In this document: piece after piece, positions 1 to 6,496 of the stretch
Position numbering within the stretch: the stretch's first letter is position 1
Layout: every line of letters begins with the position of its first letter
Assembly (NCBI GenBank): GCA_035529405.1
Contig: DATKWV010000089.1
Span: 1-15,992 of the forward strand
DNA: 15,992 nucleotides
Source: DATKWV01 sp035529405
GTDB taxonomy: Bacteria; Planctomycetota; Phycisphaerae; Sedimentisphaerales; Anaerobacaceae
Direction of reading: 5' to 3'
Program-made: the position numbers and the translations under genes
The notes under the pieces: generated by a model
Databases searched by the model: none
Seen by the model: the letters and a program-made list of their open reading frames with translations, nothing else
Told to the model about the DNA's origin: nothing

Positions 1-1
1 A

Positions 2-1702
2 AAAGCAGAAGAGCTTTATATAGTACGAGACAAATTCAAAGAGCTTTACGAACAATACAAGAAAGCGGCAGGCTTAAATGACGGACAACTGATGCCGTTG
101 CGGAGGGTGAGTGAGGCGAGATGTGTAAGTCCAATGGAGGGGTCACTGCTTCAAGGTGAGGAAATGGCGAAGATGAAGGTGGGAGATGTTTTAGATTATA
201 TCTTAGAGCCAAAGAATTATGAGGTGAAAAAGAAACCGGGGGAATGGATAGAACCAAGGGAGGGGCTGGCAGCAACATTCCAAGAAGATGTAAAAAAACG
301 GGCCATAGAGTATCTAAAAGAGGGAAAAGAAAAGCTGGCGAACCTGCCCGCGGGGTTCCTGACCGACTTTTTCTACGGCGTTTCGGGATCGGTAAGGGCT
401 AAGAGCTTTGCGAAAGAGGGGTGGGGCGATTTTATAGACCTTGCTGACGAGCTTGTTCGGGGAAATTATGCACAACAGGAGTTCACGGGTTGTTTTTCTG
501 CAATCCTAATCGCGCTTCGGGACGGGTTCGGTGAGGGCGAAATTAGGATAGATTTTGACGACTGCACGGCGGAGAAAGTCTGGGAGATTTTGGAGGTGCT
601 GGTTCATTCTTCTAGGGGTGACACGGCCACGCCGCGGGAGGAAGGTGCAAAGGAAGATCCGACGCACACAATGCTGACTCTTGTTACGGGTCAGGCAATG
701 GAGTTGACAGTATCATTTGGGATTATCTGCAAGACGAAACTAACGGGATTTTACGAAAGTTTCGTGAGAGACAAGATGCGGGAATGCTGGAATTTTGTGG
801 CGGATACAATTCGACAGCCGGGAGTAAACTGCGCATTCGGGCTGAATTTTGCGAGGATATGCTGGCTTGATGAAGAATGGGTACAAACGGGGGCAGCGAA
901 TATCTTTAGGCCGGAGCTTTGGGATGAGACATGGGGAACGTATGTATCGTGGGGCAGGCCTTCGGCTCGGTGTTTCAGAATACTTATTGAGCAGGGGATG
1001 TATGGCCAAGCGGTGGAGTTGCTTGGGAGGGGGTATGAATACGGGTACCCATATAGGAAAAAACCCGATGAGGGATTAGTTGAGCATCTGATGATAGGAT
1101 TCTTTAACGGGTGGATTGAGTTTGAACATGCAGTATTGAATCGGTTCTTCGAGAACGCAACAGCGGAATTGAGAGGAAAGGCAGCAAAGTTCCTGACAAC
1201 GGGATTCAAAGCGGTGAATGAACAAGGCGGAACGGAAAAAGAGAACGTGGCAGTGAGAATGAGAGAATACTGGAACAAGCGGGTGGCGGCCATTAAGGAT
1301 AATGCGGAAAAAGACGAAAAAGAGGCAATGGAACTGACGGGATGGGTGGCAGATTCTGTATTGCCGGCGAAAGAGACACTGGGGCTATTAGACGAAAGTT
1401 TGAACCTGAGCGGCGGGAAAATCGGACGGATGGGGGATGCGCGAGATTTTGCTAAGGGGGTATGCAGGTTAGGTGAGGGCAATGAGTTGTTGGCGCTGCG
1501 GTGTTTGAAGAAAGCGGCGGTAGATGAGAATATGCATATGACGTGGGCAAGAATCCAAGAACCTTTGGTGGACTTCCTGGGGGCAATGGTTGATATGCCG
1601 GAAGATGTTCGGAGTGCTGCTATAGAAGTAGCAGATGCGTATGGGCGATACAATCCGGATAAATTCCGCGGGGTATGGGAGAAATTGGATAAAAGGAAAT
1701 AG
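2..1702 (+). CDS. C-terminal part of a large helical-repeat protein, possibly a defence-type NTPase (5' end outside window)
   Basis: The frame is open from base 2, and the 30 residues before the first ATG (base 92) look like ordinary protein: charged and helical. The gene therefore most likely starts upstream of the window. ATGs at 92 and 164 (the latter after AAGGTGAGG) are possible starts but probably internal. The visible 566 residues are rich in Trp, Glu and Leu and lack signal peptide, membrane segments and catalytic motifs. From memory of the family style, three stretches match the C-terminal HEAT-like region of large bacterial P-loop NTPases, some from defence loci. These are an SP-x-EEM-type segment before a DVLDYI helix, FGLNFARICWLDEEWV near the middle, and GWIEFEHAVLNRFFE followed by repeated helices to the end. 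No NTPase domain is visible here; it would lie to the left. The coding-frame assignment is firm. The family assignment is a moderate inference. Confidence 0.6.
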   Translation, partial: KAEELYIVRDKFKELYEQYKKAAGLNDGQLMPLRRVSEARCVSPMEGSLLQGEEMAKMKVGDVLDYILEPKNYEVKKKPGEWIEPREGLAATFQEDVKKRAIEYLKEGKEKLANLPAGFLTDFFYGVSGSVRAKSFAKEGWGDFIDLADELVRGNYAQQEFTGCFSAILIALRDGFGEGEIRIDFDDCTAEKVWEILEVLVHSSRGDTATPREEGAKEDPTHTMLTLVTGQAMELTVSFGIICKTKLTGFYESFVRDKMRECWNFVADTIRQPGVNCAFGLNFARICWLDEEWVQTGAANIFRPELWDETWGTYVSWGRPSARCFRILIEQGMYGQAVELLGRGYEYGYPYRKKPDEGLVEHLMIGFFNGWIEFEHAVLNRFFENATAELRGKAAKFLTTGFKAVNEQGGTEKENVAVRMREYWNKRVAAIKDNAEKDEKEAMELTGWVADSVLPAKETLGLLDESLNLSGGKIGRMGDARDFAKGVCRLGEGNELLALRCLKKAAVDENMHMTWARIQEPLVDFLGAMVDMPEDVRSAAIEVADAYGRYNPDKFRGVWEKLDKRK

Positions 1703-1778
1703 AAAGCGGGTAATAGGTGGGGGGGTGAGCAGGGGGCAGGACTTTCGATAGCCGCCTGCGCGGGCACAAGTTTTCGAT

Positions 1779-1801
1779 CCTTCGGCGGTGCTCAGGACAG
1801 G
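1779..1801 (+). repeat. REP-like short interspersed repeat, copy 1
   Basis: This 23-base stretch has the form CCTTCG-N5-GCTCAGG-A-CAGG and matches the copy at 1960-1981 apart from a few substitutions and one indel. Flanking bases TTCGA (1773-1777) and TCGAA (1802-1806), plus TCCT and AGGA inside, can pair into an imperfect hairpin. Elements of this look are scattered through many environmental bacterial genomes. This copy lies in the 202-base gap between two genes. Confidence 0.55.
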
Positions 1802-1864
1802 TTCGAAATTGGCGGGCATCGGAAGGCCAGGCTTGCTGACGAAAAACAGGTTACATAAGTAATT

Positions 1865-1893
1865 TTGCAAAACATATATATTTTCGTTATAAT
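1865..1893 (+). promoter_or_regulatory. Sigma70-like promoter for the zinc-ribbon protein gene
   Basis: TTGCAA (1865-1870), a 17-base spacer and a perfect TATAAT (1888-1893), in an AT-rich stretch. Transcription would begin about 5 bases before the ATG at 1905, so the message would be nearly leaderless if that start is used. Confidence 0.55.
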
Positions 1894-1904
1894 CACTCAT
1901 ACGT

Positions 1905-2372
1905 ATGGGTGAAGAAGGGAATAATTTCCCGCAGGAAGGCAGCAGGTCAGGTCGAAGGCCCTTCGACAAGCTCAGGGCGGGCGGGGAGGAACGGCTGGCA
2001 GATGACGCTGTGCCGCTTTGCGGCAAGTGTCTGAAGCCCTGCCATCCGCTGCAAAACTACTGCCACTGGTGCGGTTCAAACCAGGTGATAAATCCTTTAG
2101 CCAGCTACATGCCGTTTGTAAATATCCGGTTCAACTACGGGGGCCTGCTTATAATGTGGCGGAAAGTCTGGTACCGTAAAGATACACGGTTTGTAAGCAG
2201 ATTGTTTTATTTGCTTGCGGTTACTGTAGCGGCGCCAATATTTCTGGTGATTGCTTTTCCGCTGCTGGTGATAGGTAAGCTGGAAAGCCCGATGTTGCAA
2301 AAAATCGCAGCAGGCATAGTTGTTATTGTTATGCTTGGATTGCTGCTTGCCCTGGGCCTGTGGTTGAATTAA
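1905..2372 (+). CDS. Zinc-ribbon membrane protein, function unknown
   Basis: A 155-residue protein. Residues about 39-57 hold CGKC and CHWCG, two CxxC pairs ten residues apart, a typical zinc ribbon. Two hydrophobic helices follow, about residues 102-124 and 130-153, so the ribbon probably sits in the cytoplasm on a two-helix membrane anchor. Residues about 14-27 (PFDKLRAGGE at the centre) are encoded by a REP-like repeat and are probably not part of the original fold. The ATG at 1905 lacks a Shine-Dalgarno site and lies only a few bases after the promoter. The true start could be later, for example GTG at 2010 just before the ribbon, but no better-supported start was seen. No enzymatic motif is present. 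No function can be assigned. Confidence 0.65.
   Translation: MGEEGNNFPQEGSRSGRRPFDKLRAGGEERLADDAVPLCGKCLKPCHPLQNYCHWCGSNQVINPLASYMPFVNIRFNYGGLLIMWRKVWYRKDTRFVSRLFYLLAVTVAAPIFLVIAFPLLVIGKLESPMLQKIAAGIVVIVMLGLLLALGLWLN
1951..1981 (+). repeat. REP-like repeat, copy 2, inside a coding frame
   Basis: The left part is a perfect palindrome, GTCGAAGG-C-CCTTCGAC (1951-1967). The repeat proper, CCTTCGACAAGCTCAGGG and four more bases (1960-1981), is the same family and orientation as the copy at 1779-1801. It lies in frame within the N-terminal part of the zinc-ribbon protein gene and adds the peptide FDKLRAG without breaking the reading frame. Confidence 0.6.
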
Positions 2373-2506
2373 ACTCCAGAAGCGCCCTTAGACAGCGGCT
2401 GCCAATTGGTCCCTTCATAACCCATTTTCAGAAGAAAAACAGATTTTGTGGGTCAAAGTCCGAAAAATGCTGCAGTTTGTGTGTTATGAGCGCCGATAAT
2501 AATAAT

Positions 2507-2592
2507 GCCCGTAGATTTCGTGATTGTAATAAAGATTCAGGCGTTTTTACGCTGAAAGACAAATGAATTTTATCAAACACGAAATTACGGGC
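2507..2592. repeat. Long-armed inverted repeat at the end of the ccm operon
   Basis: GCCCGTAGATTTCGTG (2507-2522) is the near-perfect reverse complement of CACGAAATTACGGGC (2578-2592), differing by one base in length. The right arm contains the ccmD stop codon, and a smaller hairpin (2536-2556) sits in the loop. The rest of the gap between the two converging genes (2373-2584) shows no convincing gene. Confidence 0.6.
2536..2556 (-). terminator. Possible terminator of the ccm operon
   Basis: Read on the minus strand, TTCAGCGT-AAAA-ACGCCTGAA forms an 8-bp stem with one bulged C. It is followed by a modest T-rich run (TCTTTATT). It lies about 30 bases past the ccmD stop, inside a larger inverted repeat. 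The stem is short, so termination here is plausible but not certain. Confidence 0.4.
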
Positions 2593-2713
2593 GATTTTCG
2601 TTTTCGCGGGCCCGCAGGCGCTTCTGCAGTTCGGCCAGGTGCCTGTGCAGGTAGAACAGGTATAGAAAATATATCACCCAGGCGGTGGTAAAGGCAAGGG
2701 CAAAATAGAACAT
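2585..2713 (-). CDS. ccmD: CcmD-like small membrane protein of haem export
   Basis: A 42-residue protein with one N-terminal membrane helix (about residues 3-22, AWVIYFLYLFYLH at its end) and a basic, coiled tail rich in Arg, Leu and Glu (LAELQKRLRARENEN). This is the pattern of CcmD, which stabilises the CcmABC complex and helps release haem-loaded CcmE. The start is well supported: GGAGGT lies 7 bases before the ATG. It follows ccmC by 23 bases on the same strand and is the last gene of the operon. The sequence is too short for strong homology, so the call rests on size, topology and position. Confidence 0.8.
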   Translation of the reverse strand: MFYFALAFTTAWVIYFLYLFYLHRHLAELQKRLRARENENRP

Positions 2714-2736
2714 ATCAGATACCTCCGGCGGTTGAA

Positions 2737-3375
2737 TTAACTGTCAGGTTCGGTTTTGGTTTCGAGTTTTGCTTTCGCTTGGAGTATATCAATCCTCATC
2801 AGGACCAGAACGGCTGCCAGCAGTAACGCTGCCGTTATGGCCAGAATAAAGGCGGACGTCTGCAGGGCGGTCTCAAAAGTGACGCCGGGGCGGTGTATGT
2901 CGCGTATGAAGCGGGCGCTGATGACCACAAGCGGCACATCTGTAAAAGCGATGATGCCGAAGACGGCAGAAAGCCGGCGCATGTAATAGCGCTCTGCAAG
3001 AGCAGTCCTGAGCAGGCAGTAGGCTGCGTACAGAAACCACAGGGCCGCAGAGCTGACAAGTCTCGGGGTGAATGTCCACCACGTGCCCCATTGTGCGTGC
3101 GCAAAAATCATACCGGTGATATTGAAGACGGTCGCAAAGACAAGGCCGACCTCGGCTGAGGCCGCAGCGGTAAAGTCCCACAAGCGTCGTTCGGTTCTCA
3201 AATACTGTATTGAGCAGACAAAGACCGCTGCAAAACATACCAGCGAACTGATTGCCGCAGGCACGTGCACATAAACGATGTTGCGGTCGGGGGGGGCAAC
3301 GGCTGCGGCGGTTGTGCACAGCCAGGTTGAAATCAGTATTAAGGCGCCGGTTATGTATAGAAGGACGTTTCGCAT
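2737..3375 (-). CDS. ccmC: CcmC haem-handling membrane protein, atypical WWD motif
   Basis: A 212-residue protein with about six membrane helices. CcmC attaches haem to the chaperone CcmE at the outer face of the inner membrane. The two expected haem-ligand histidines are present: H37 in HVPAA and H161 in DIHRP. The WWD region at residues 96-106 begins with the normal WGTWW but continues TFTPRL where the family usually has a WD-containing sequence, so the conserved Trp and Asp are Phe and Thr. The start ATG has AGGA 8 bases upstream, 9 bases after the ccmB stop. The protein is somewhat shorter than the E. coli form (about 245 residues). The other CcsA/CcmF-type WWD proteins are larger and do not sit with ccmB in this way. 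Confidence 0.85.
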   Translation of the reverse strand: MRNVLLYITGALILISTWLCTTAAAVAPPDRNIVYVHVPAAISSLVCFAAVFVCSIQYLRTERRLWDFTAAASAEVGLVFATVFNITGMIFAHAQWGTWWTFTPRLVSSAALWFLYAAYCLLRTALAERYYMRRLSAVFGIIAFTDVPLVVISARFIRDIHRPGVTFETALQTSAFILAITAALLLAAVLVLMRIDILQAKAKLETKTEPDS

Positions 3376-3384
3376 TATGTATTC

Positions 3385-4095
3385 CTATTCCGCTATGACA
3401 AATCCGAACAAAAGCCAGCAGACGGTGACAAAGATTGCATCAAAAGCCGCCAGAAAGCCCACGGCCGAGGGAAAATCACCGACCAGGGCCATTATTCCGG
3501 TCATTGACATCGCACCGCCTGATGTGTGAAACAAAATCAGCAGGGAAAAAACGGCAGGTACGATGATGGGCGAAAGTACGGCCATAACAAGTATGGTCGA
3601 AAGTCCGCCTGCTGCGGTTGCGCGGCCTGCTATGGGGCCTAAAAATGTACCTGCGCCTGCTATGGCGATATTGACAAGCAGCAGTACTACGGCCAGATGC
3701 AGGGATATTGCACGGGCGCTTAAATCAAACAGTACAAGCACAGCCGGTACGGTAACAAGCTCAAAAACCGATAAGACAGTTATGTTGACCATGAGTTTGG
3801 CTATGTAGATGTCACCGGGGTCAGCGGCTGCCAGCAGCAGGGCACTGATGCAGTCGTTTTCGTGCTCGACGGCAAAACTTTTGTCGGCAGAGAGGATGGC
3901 TGAAAACAGCAGCACCACAAGCAGTACGGCAGGGGCGATAAGCGATTTATCCAGGCCGGCTGATTCGACAGCGACCCGGAAGACCCAGGCTGTAAGCAGG
4001 GCGAAAAGTATCATGGTCGGCAAAAGCCGGCCGGTCCTGAATTCGCTGAGGATGTCCTTGACAAATATGGCTGATATGGTTCGTGTAAGTGTCAC
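3385..4095 (-). CDS. ccmB: CcmB, membrane subunit of the haem-export ABC complex
   Basis: A 236-residue protein with about six hydrophobic helices. The family signature is clear: KSFAVEHENDCISALLLA followed by DPGDIYIAKLMVN, matching the CcmB pattern in which an E-x-E stretch leads to an ALLLAP loop and a KxxxN helix start. CcmB forms the transmembrane part of CcmABCD, which uses ATP to release haem-loaded CcmE. The start codon is GTG and follows the ccmA TAA with no gap, so translation is probably coupled. An AAGGA lies about 11 bases upstream within the end of ccmA. Confidence 0.9.
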   Translation of the reverse strand: MTLTRTISAIFVKDILSEFRTGRLLPTMILFALLTAWVFRVAVESAGLDKSLIAPAVLLVVLLFSAILSADKSFAVEHENDCISALLLAAADPGDIYIAKLMVNITVLSVFELVTVPAVLVLFDLSARAISLHLAVVLLLVNIAIAGAGTFLGPIAGRATAAGGLSTILVMAVLSPIIVPAVFSLLILFHTSGGAMSMTGIMALVGDFPSAVGFLAAFDAIFVTVCWLLFGFVIAE

Positions 4096-4839
4096 TTAGC
4101 AATTATTCCTTGTATAAGAAAGGTAATCGGCCGCAAATTCGGAGGTATTTATCTCGGGAACATCGGCTGTGAAAATAAACCTGTGGTCGTGGAGGACGGC
4201 CACTCGGCCGCAGCACTTGAGGGCCTGCTGGGGGTTGTGAGTTGTCATCAGTACCGCACCGCCGTGGTTTGCGAATTCCGCGAGGATGGCAAGGAAATCC
4301 CCTGTTGCCTGGGCATCAAGGCCTGTAAAAGGCTCATCGGCCAGCAGGATGGCGGGTTTATGCAGCATAGCCCTTGCAATTGCAAGACGCTGAATAATGC
4401 CTCGGGAAAGTGTCTCCGTACGGTCGTGCGTATGGGCGCCCAGATGCAGCTGAGTGAGCAACTGTTCTATGCGTGACTTGCTGTCTGGCAGGCCGTAAAG
4501 TTGCGCAAAGAAACGCAGGTTCTCTGAAACGGTCAATTGAGGATATAACATACTTTTGTGCAGTACGGCCCCGACGAGCGGTTTTGCCCGGTCGCTGCGG
4601 CGGCGCAGGTCAAAGCCGCAGATTGTCACTTGTCCGTGGGTTGGCTTCAGAAGCCCGGCGATGATTCTAAGCAGGGTGGTTTTGCCTGCCGCGTTAGGCC
4701 CGCATATACACAGGCTTTCGCCTGCGGAAACCGAGAGGCTGATTGATTTTAGTACGGTGGTATTTGCGAAGGACTTGCAAACGCCTGCAAGATTTACCGA
4801 AGGGGCTGCCTGAGTGCACTGTTGCATCTGTTGGCTCAT
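4096..4839 (-). CDS. ccmA: CcmA, ATPase subunit of the haem-export ABC complex
   Basis: A 247-residue ABC ATPase. Walker A is GPNAAGKTT (about residues 47-55), the signature is LSRGIIQRLAIARA, Walker B is ILLADEP, and the switch histidine is in TTHN. The LSRG form of the signature, in place of LSGGQ, is common in CcmA proteins outside Proteobacteria. It powers CcmABCD in the inner membrane. Together with the adjacent ccmB, ccmC and ccmE, the assignment is firm even though ABC ATPases look alike. No clear Shine-Dalgarno site precedes the ATG. The gene follows ccmE by 33 bases. The N-terminal dozen residues (Gln-rich) precede the fold proper. Confidence 0.9.
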   Translation of the reverse strand: MSQQMQQCTQAAPSVNLAGVCKSFANTTVLKSISLSVSAGESLCICGPNAAGKTTLLRIIAGLLKPTHGQVTICGFDLRRRSDRAKPLVGAVLHKSMLYPQLTVSENLRFFAQLYGLPDSKSRIEQLLTQLHLGAHTHDRTETLSRGIIQRLAIARAMLHKPAILLADEPFTGLDAQATGDFLAILAEFANHGGAVLMTTHNPQQALKCCGRVAVLHDHRFIFTADVPEINTSEFAADYLSYTRNNC

Positions 4840-4872
4840 AATTTTGTATCAATACTCAATAATCGAAAATTA

Positions 4873-5304
4873 CTATTCAGTTTTTCGGGCTTTATACTTT
4901 GATTCGCACCTGGTGAGAATTTTCCCCGCGTCGAAGAGGCCCTGCGAGTTGAGTTTGCCTTCAACCACGAGCTCTTTGTCGGCGGCGAAGTTTGCCGGTA
5001 TTGGGCCGTGATATGTAACGCGAATTGAGTTTCTTTGCCCGGCCAATTCGAAGTCAAGGCCTGCGGCGGAGTCGCTTGGCGTTATTGAACCGGGTTTTAC
5101 ACGTCCTGCAAGTCGTATGGTGCGGTTGGTAAAGACCAGCCGGTCGGCAGATTCCCCGCCTGGTGCAAGCGCTGTTTCGACAAGCTGGTCAACGGGGTAA
5201 TAGTAGGCCCATGAGGATTGAACGGCCTTGTAGAGAAGATAAGCGGCTGCTGAGCCGATGACGACCAGGGCGATGGCAACTTTTATCGTTTTTCTGCTTG
5301 TCAT
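4873..5304 (-). CDS. ccmE: CcmE haem chaperone, CxxxY type
   Basis: A 143-residue protein: N-terminal membrane anchor (about residues 8-27), then a periplasmic OB-fold domain. Family landmarks are YYPVDQL, RLAGRVKPGS, VTYHG-PIPANF and VVEGKL. The haem-binding region reads TRCESKYK, with Cys123 and Tyr127, instead of the usual HDENY with its histidine. CxxxY CcmE proteins are known from archaea and from Desulfovibrio, in so-called System I*, which usually goes with loss of CcmH. I chose the ATG at 5304; an in-frame TTG at 5325 adds seven residues but has no better ribosome site. It heads the ccmEABCD operon. Confidence 0.9.
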   Translation of the reverse strand: MTSRKTIKVAIALVVIGSAAAYLLYKAVQSSWAYYYPVDQLVETALAPGGESADRLVFTNRTIRLAGRVKPGSITPSDSAAGLDFELAGQRNSIRVTYHGPIPANFAADKELVVEGKLNSQGLFDAGKILTRCESKYKARKTE

Positions 5305-5343
5305 AACCAGTCTGTGCGTTGTCAATACGCTGAAACGGTTAAG

Positions 5344-5372
5344 AGTCTAATCGAAGTCATCGGCAATTGCAA
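5344..5372 (-). promoter_or_regulatory. Possible promoter of the ccm operon
   Basis: On the minus strand, TTGCAA, a 17-base spacer and TAGACT, each hexamer matching four of six consensus positions. It lies about 40 bases before the ccmE ATG, in the only non-coding stretch upstream of the operon. Confidence 0.35.
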
Positions 5373-5398
5373 GACAGAAGGTGTGGTTTTGGCAATTG
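5362..5398. repeat. Two direct copies of GGCAATTG in the divergent promoter region
   Basis: GGCAATTG occurs at 5362-5369 and again at 5391-5398, 29 bases apart, with a self-complementary CAATTG core. The first copy overlaps the -35 element of the proposed ccm promoter, and both lie upstream of the hflK promoter. A regulator site is possible, but chance is not excluded. Confidence 0.25.
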
Positions 5399-5411
5399 GA
5401 CTATGTATTGC

Positions 5412-5439
5412 TTGACGTTGTTACGGGTGAGGTTATAAT
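5412..5439 (+). promoter_or_regulatory. Sigma70-like promoter of hflKC
   Basis: TTGACG (5412-5417), a 16-base spacer and a perfect TATAAT (5434-5439). It is 58 bases before the hflK start, leaving a leader of about 50 bases. Confidence 0.6.
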
Positions 5440-5497
5440 TGACAGTACGGTAAGGGCAAGAATTTGAACCGGTATATTTTTCTCGAAAGGTACGATT

Positions 5498-6496
5498 ATG
5501 GCACAGGTTTACAGGAGACAGTGGTCGGATACGGAAGGCGGGTGGCCGTTCGGCGGCTTGAAGTTTGATTTGTTTTGGCTGAAGTGGCTGATACCTGCTG
5601 TGGTGGTGCTTTGGCTTTTTTCGGGGATATACATTGTCGGCGCTGACGAGCAGGGGGTTGTACGACGATTCGGCAGAGTGACAAAACTAACAGAGCCGGG
5701 CCCACATTACCATTTGCCGGTGCCGATTGAGGCGGTGAACAAGGTGAAGGTAGATAAGGTAAGGCGAATGGAGATTGGATTTAGAACGGTTCCGAACACG
5801 TCTCCGGCGCGGTACCGGTTCTACCCTGCGGAATCGCTGATGCTGACCGGGGATGAGCAAATAGTTGATTCGCAAGTAATAGTGCAGTACCAGGTGAGCG
5901 ACGCAGTTAAGTTTTTATTTAATGTGCGTGGTCTGGAAACACCGGAAGGGGCGATTATGGACGCTGCTGAGGTGGCTTTGCGACAGGTGGTAGGTCAAAG
6001 GCCGATTGATGACGTGCTGATAGGTGAGAAGCTGCAAATCGAGATTGATATACGCGAGCTTTTGCAGGAAATAATAGACAACTATAACAGCGGGGTAAGG
6101 GTTGTGGAGGTGAAGCTGCAAACGGTTCGTCCGCCGGAAGAGGTGGTCGGGGCATTTAATGATGTTGTTAGTGCCAAGGAAGATAAAGACCGGCTAATCA
6201 AGATAGCAGAAGGCTATCGTGAGGATGTGCTTCCGAAGGCGCGGGGGCAGGCTGAGAAAATAATCAGAGAGGCAGAGGCGTATAAGGCCGAGCGGATAAA
6301 ACGTTCTGAGGGTGACGCGGACAGATTTTTGGCGGTTTTGAAAGAGTACGAAAATGCAAAAGAGGTAACGCGCAAGCGGCTGTACCTGGAAACAATGGAG
6401 CGGATTCTGCCTGGCATTCGCAAATTCGTTATTGACGGGCAAGTCGGGGGCAATCTGCTGCAGTTTCTGCCCCTCGAAAAAGGAGGTGAAAAATGA
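5498..6496 (+). CDS. hflK: HflK, SPFH-domain modulator of the FtsH protease
   Basis: A 332-residue membrane protein. One helix at about residues 27-48 is followed directly by an SPFH (band 7) domain beginning GADEQGVVRRFGR. A long charged segment after residue 225 (KAEKIIREAEAYKAERIKR-like) forms the coiled coil typical of the family. HflK and HflC assemble into a ring-like membrane complex that encloses and restrains FtsH. The protein lacks the Gly- and Pro-rich N-terminal extension of E. coli HflK (419 residues), which is common outside Proteobacteria. AAGG lies about 9 bases before the ATG. The gene overlaps hflC by 4 bases. FtsH is not in the window. Confidence 0.9.
   Translation: MAQVYRRQWSDTEGGWPFGGLKFDLFWLKWLIPAVVVLWLFSGIYIVGADEQGVVRRFGRVTKLTEPGPHYHLPVPIEAVNKVKVDKVRRMEIGFRTVPNTSPARYRFYPAESLMLTGDEQIVDSQVIVQYQVSDAVKFLFNVRGLETPEGAIMDAAEVALRQVVGQRPIDDVLIGEKLQIEIDIRELLQEIIDNYNSGVRVVEVKLQTVRPPEEVVGAFNDVVSAKEDKDRLIKIAEGYREDVLPKARGQAEKIIREAEAYKAERIKRSEGDADRFLAVLKEYENAKEVTRKRLYLETMERILPGIRKFVIDGQVGGNLLQFLPLEKGGEK

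Noticed and set aside
92..164. ATGs at 92, 134 and 164 as the true start of the left-edge gene
   Set aside because: The frame is open and protein-like to the window edge, and the segment over these ATGs fits the expected family pattern, so internal methionines are more likely.
751..1767. Long minus-strand open frame (338 codons) opposite the left-edge gene
   Set aside because: It is rich in Ser, Pro and Arg and has no domain, and the plus-strand frame shows protein-like composition and family-like segments. It is a shadow frame.
2360..2566. Plus-strand ORF of 68 codons after the zinc-ribbon gene
   Set aside because: No ribosome site, overlaps the end of the upstream gene, contains part of the inverted repeat, and the protein has no recognisable features.
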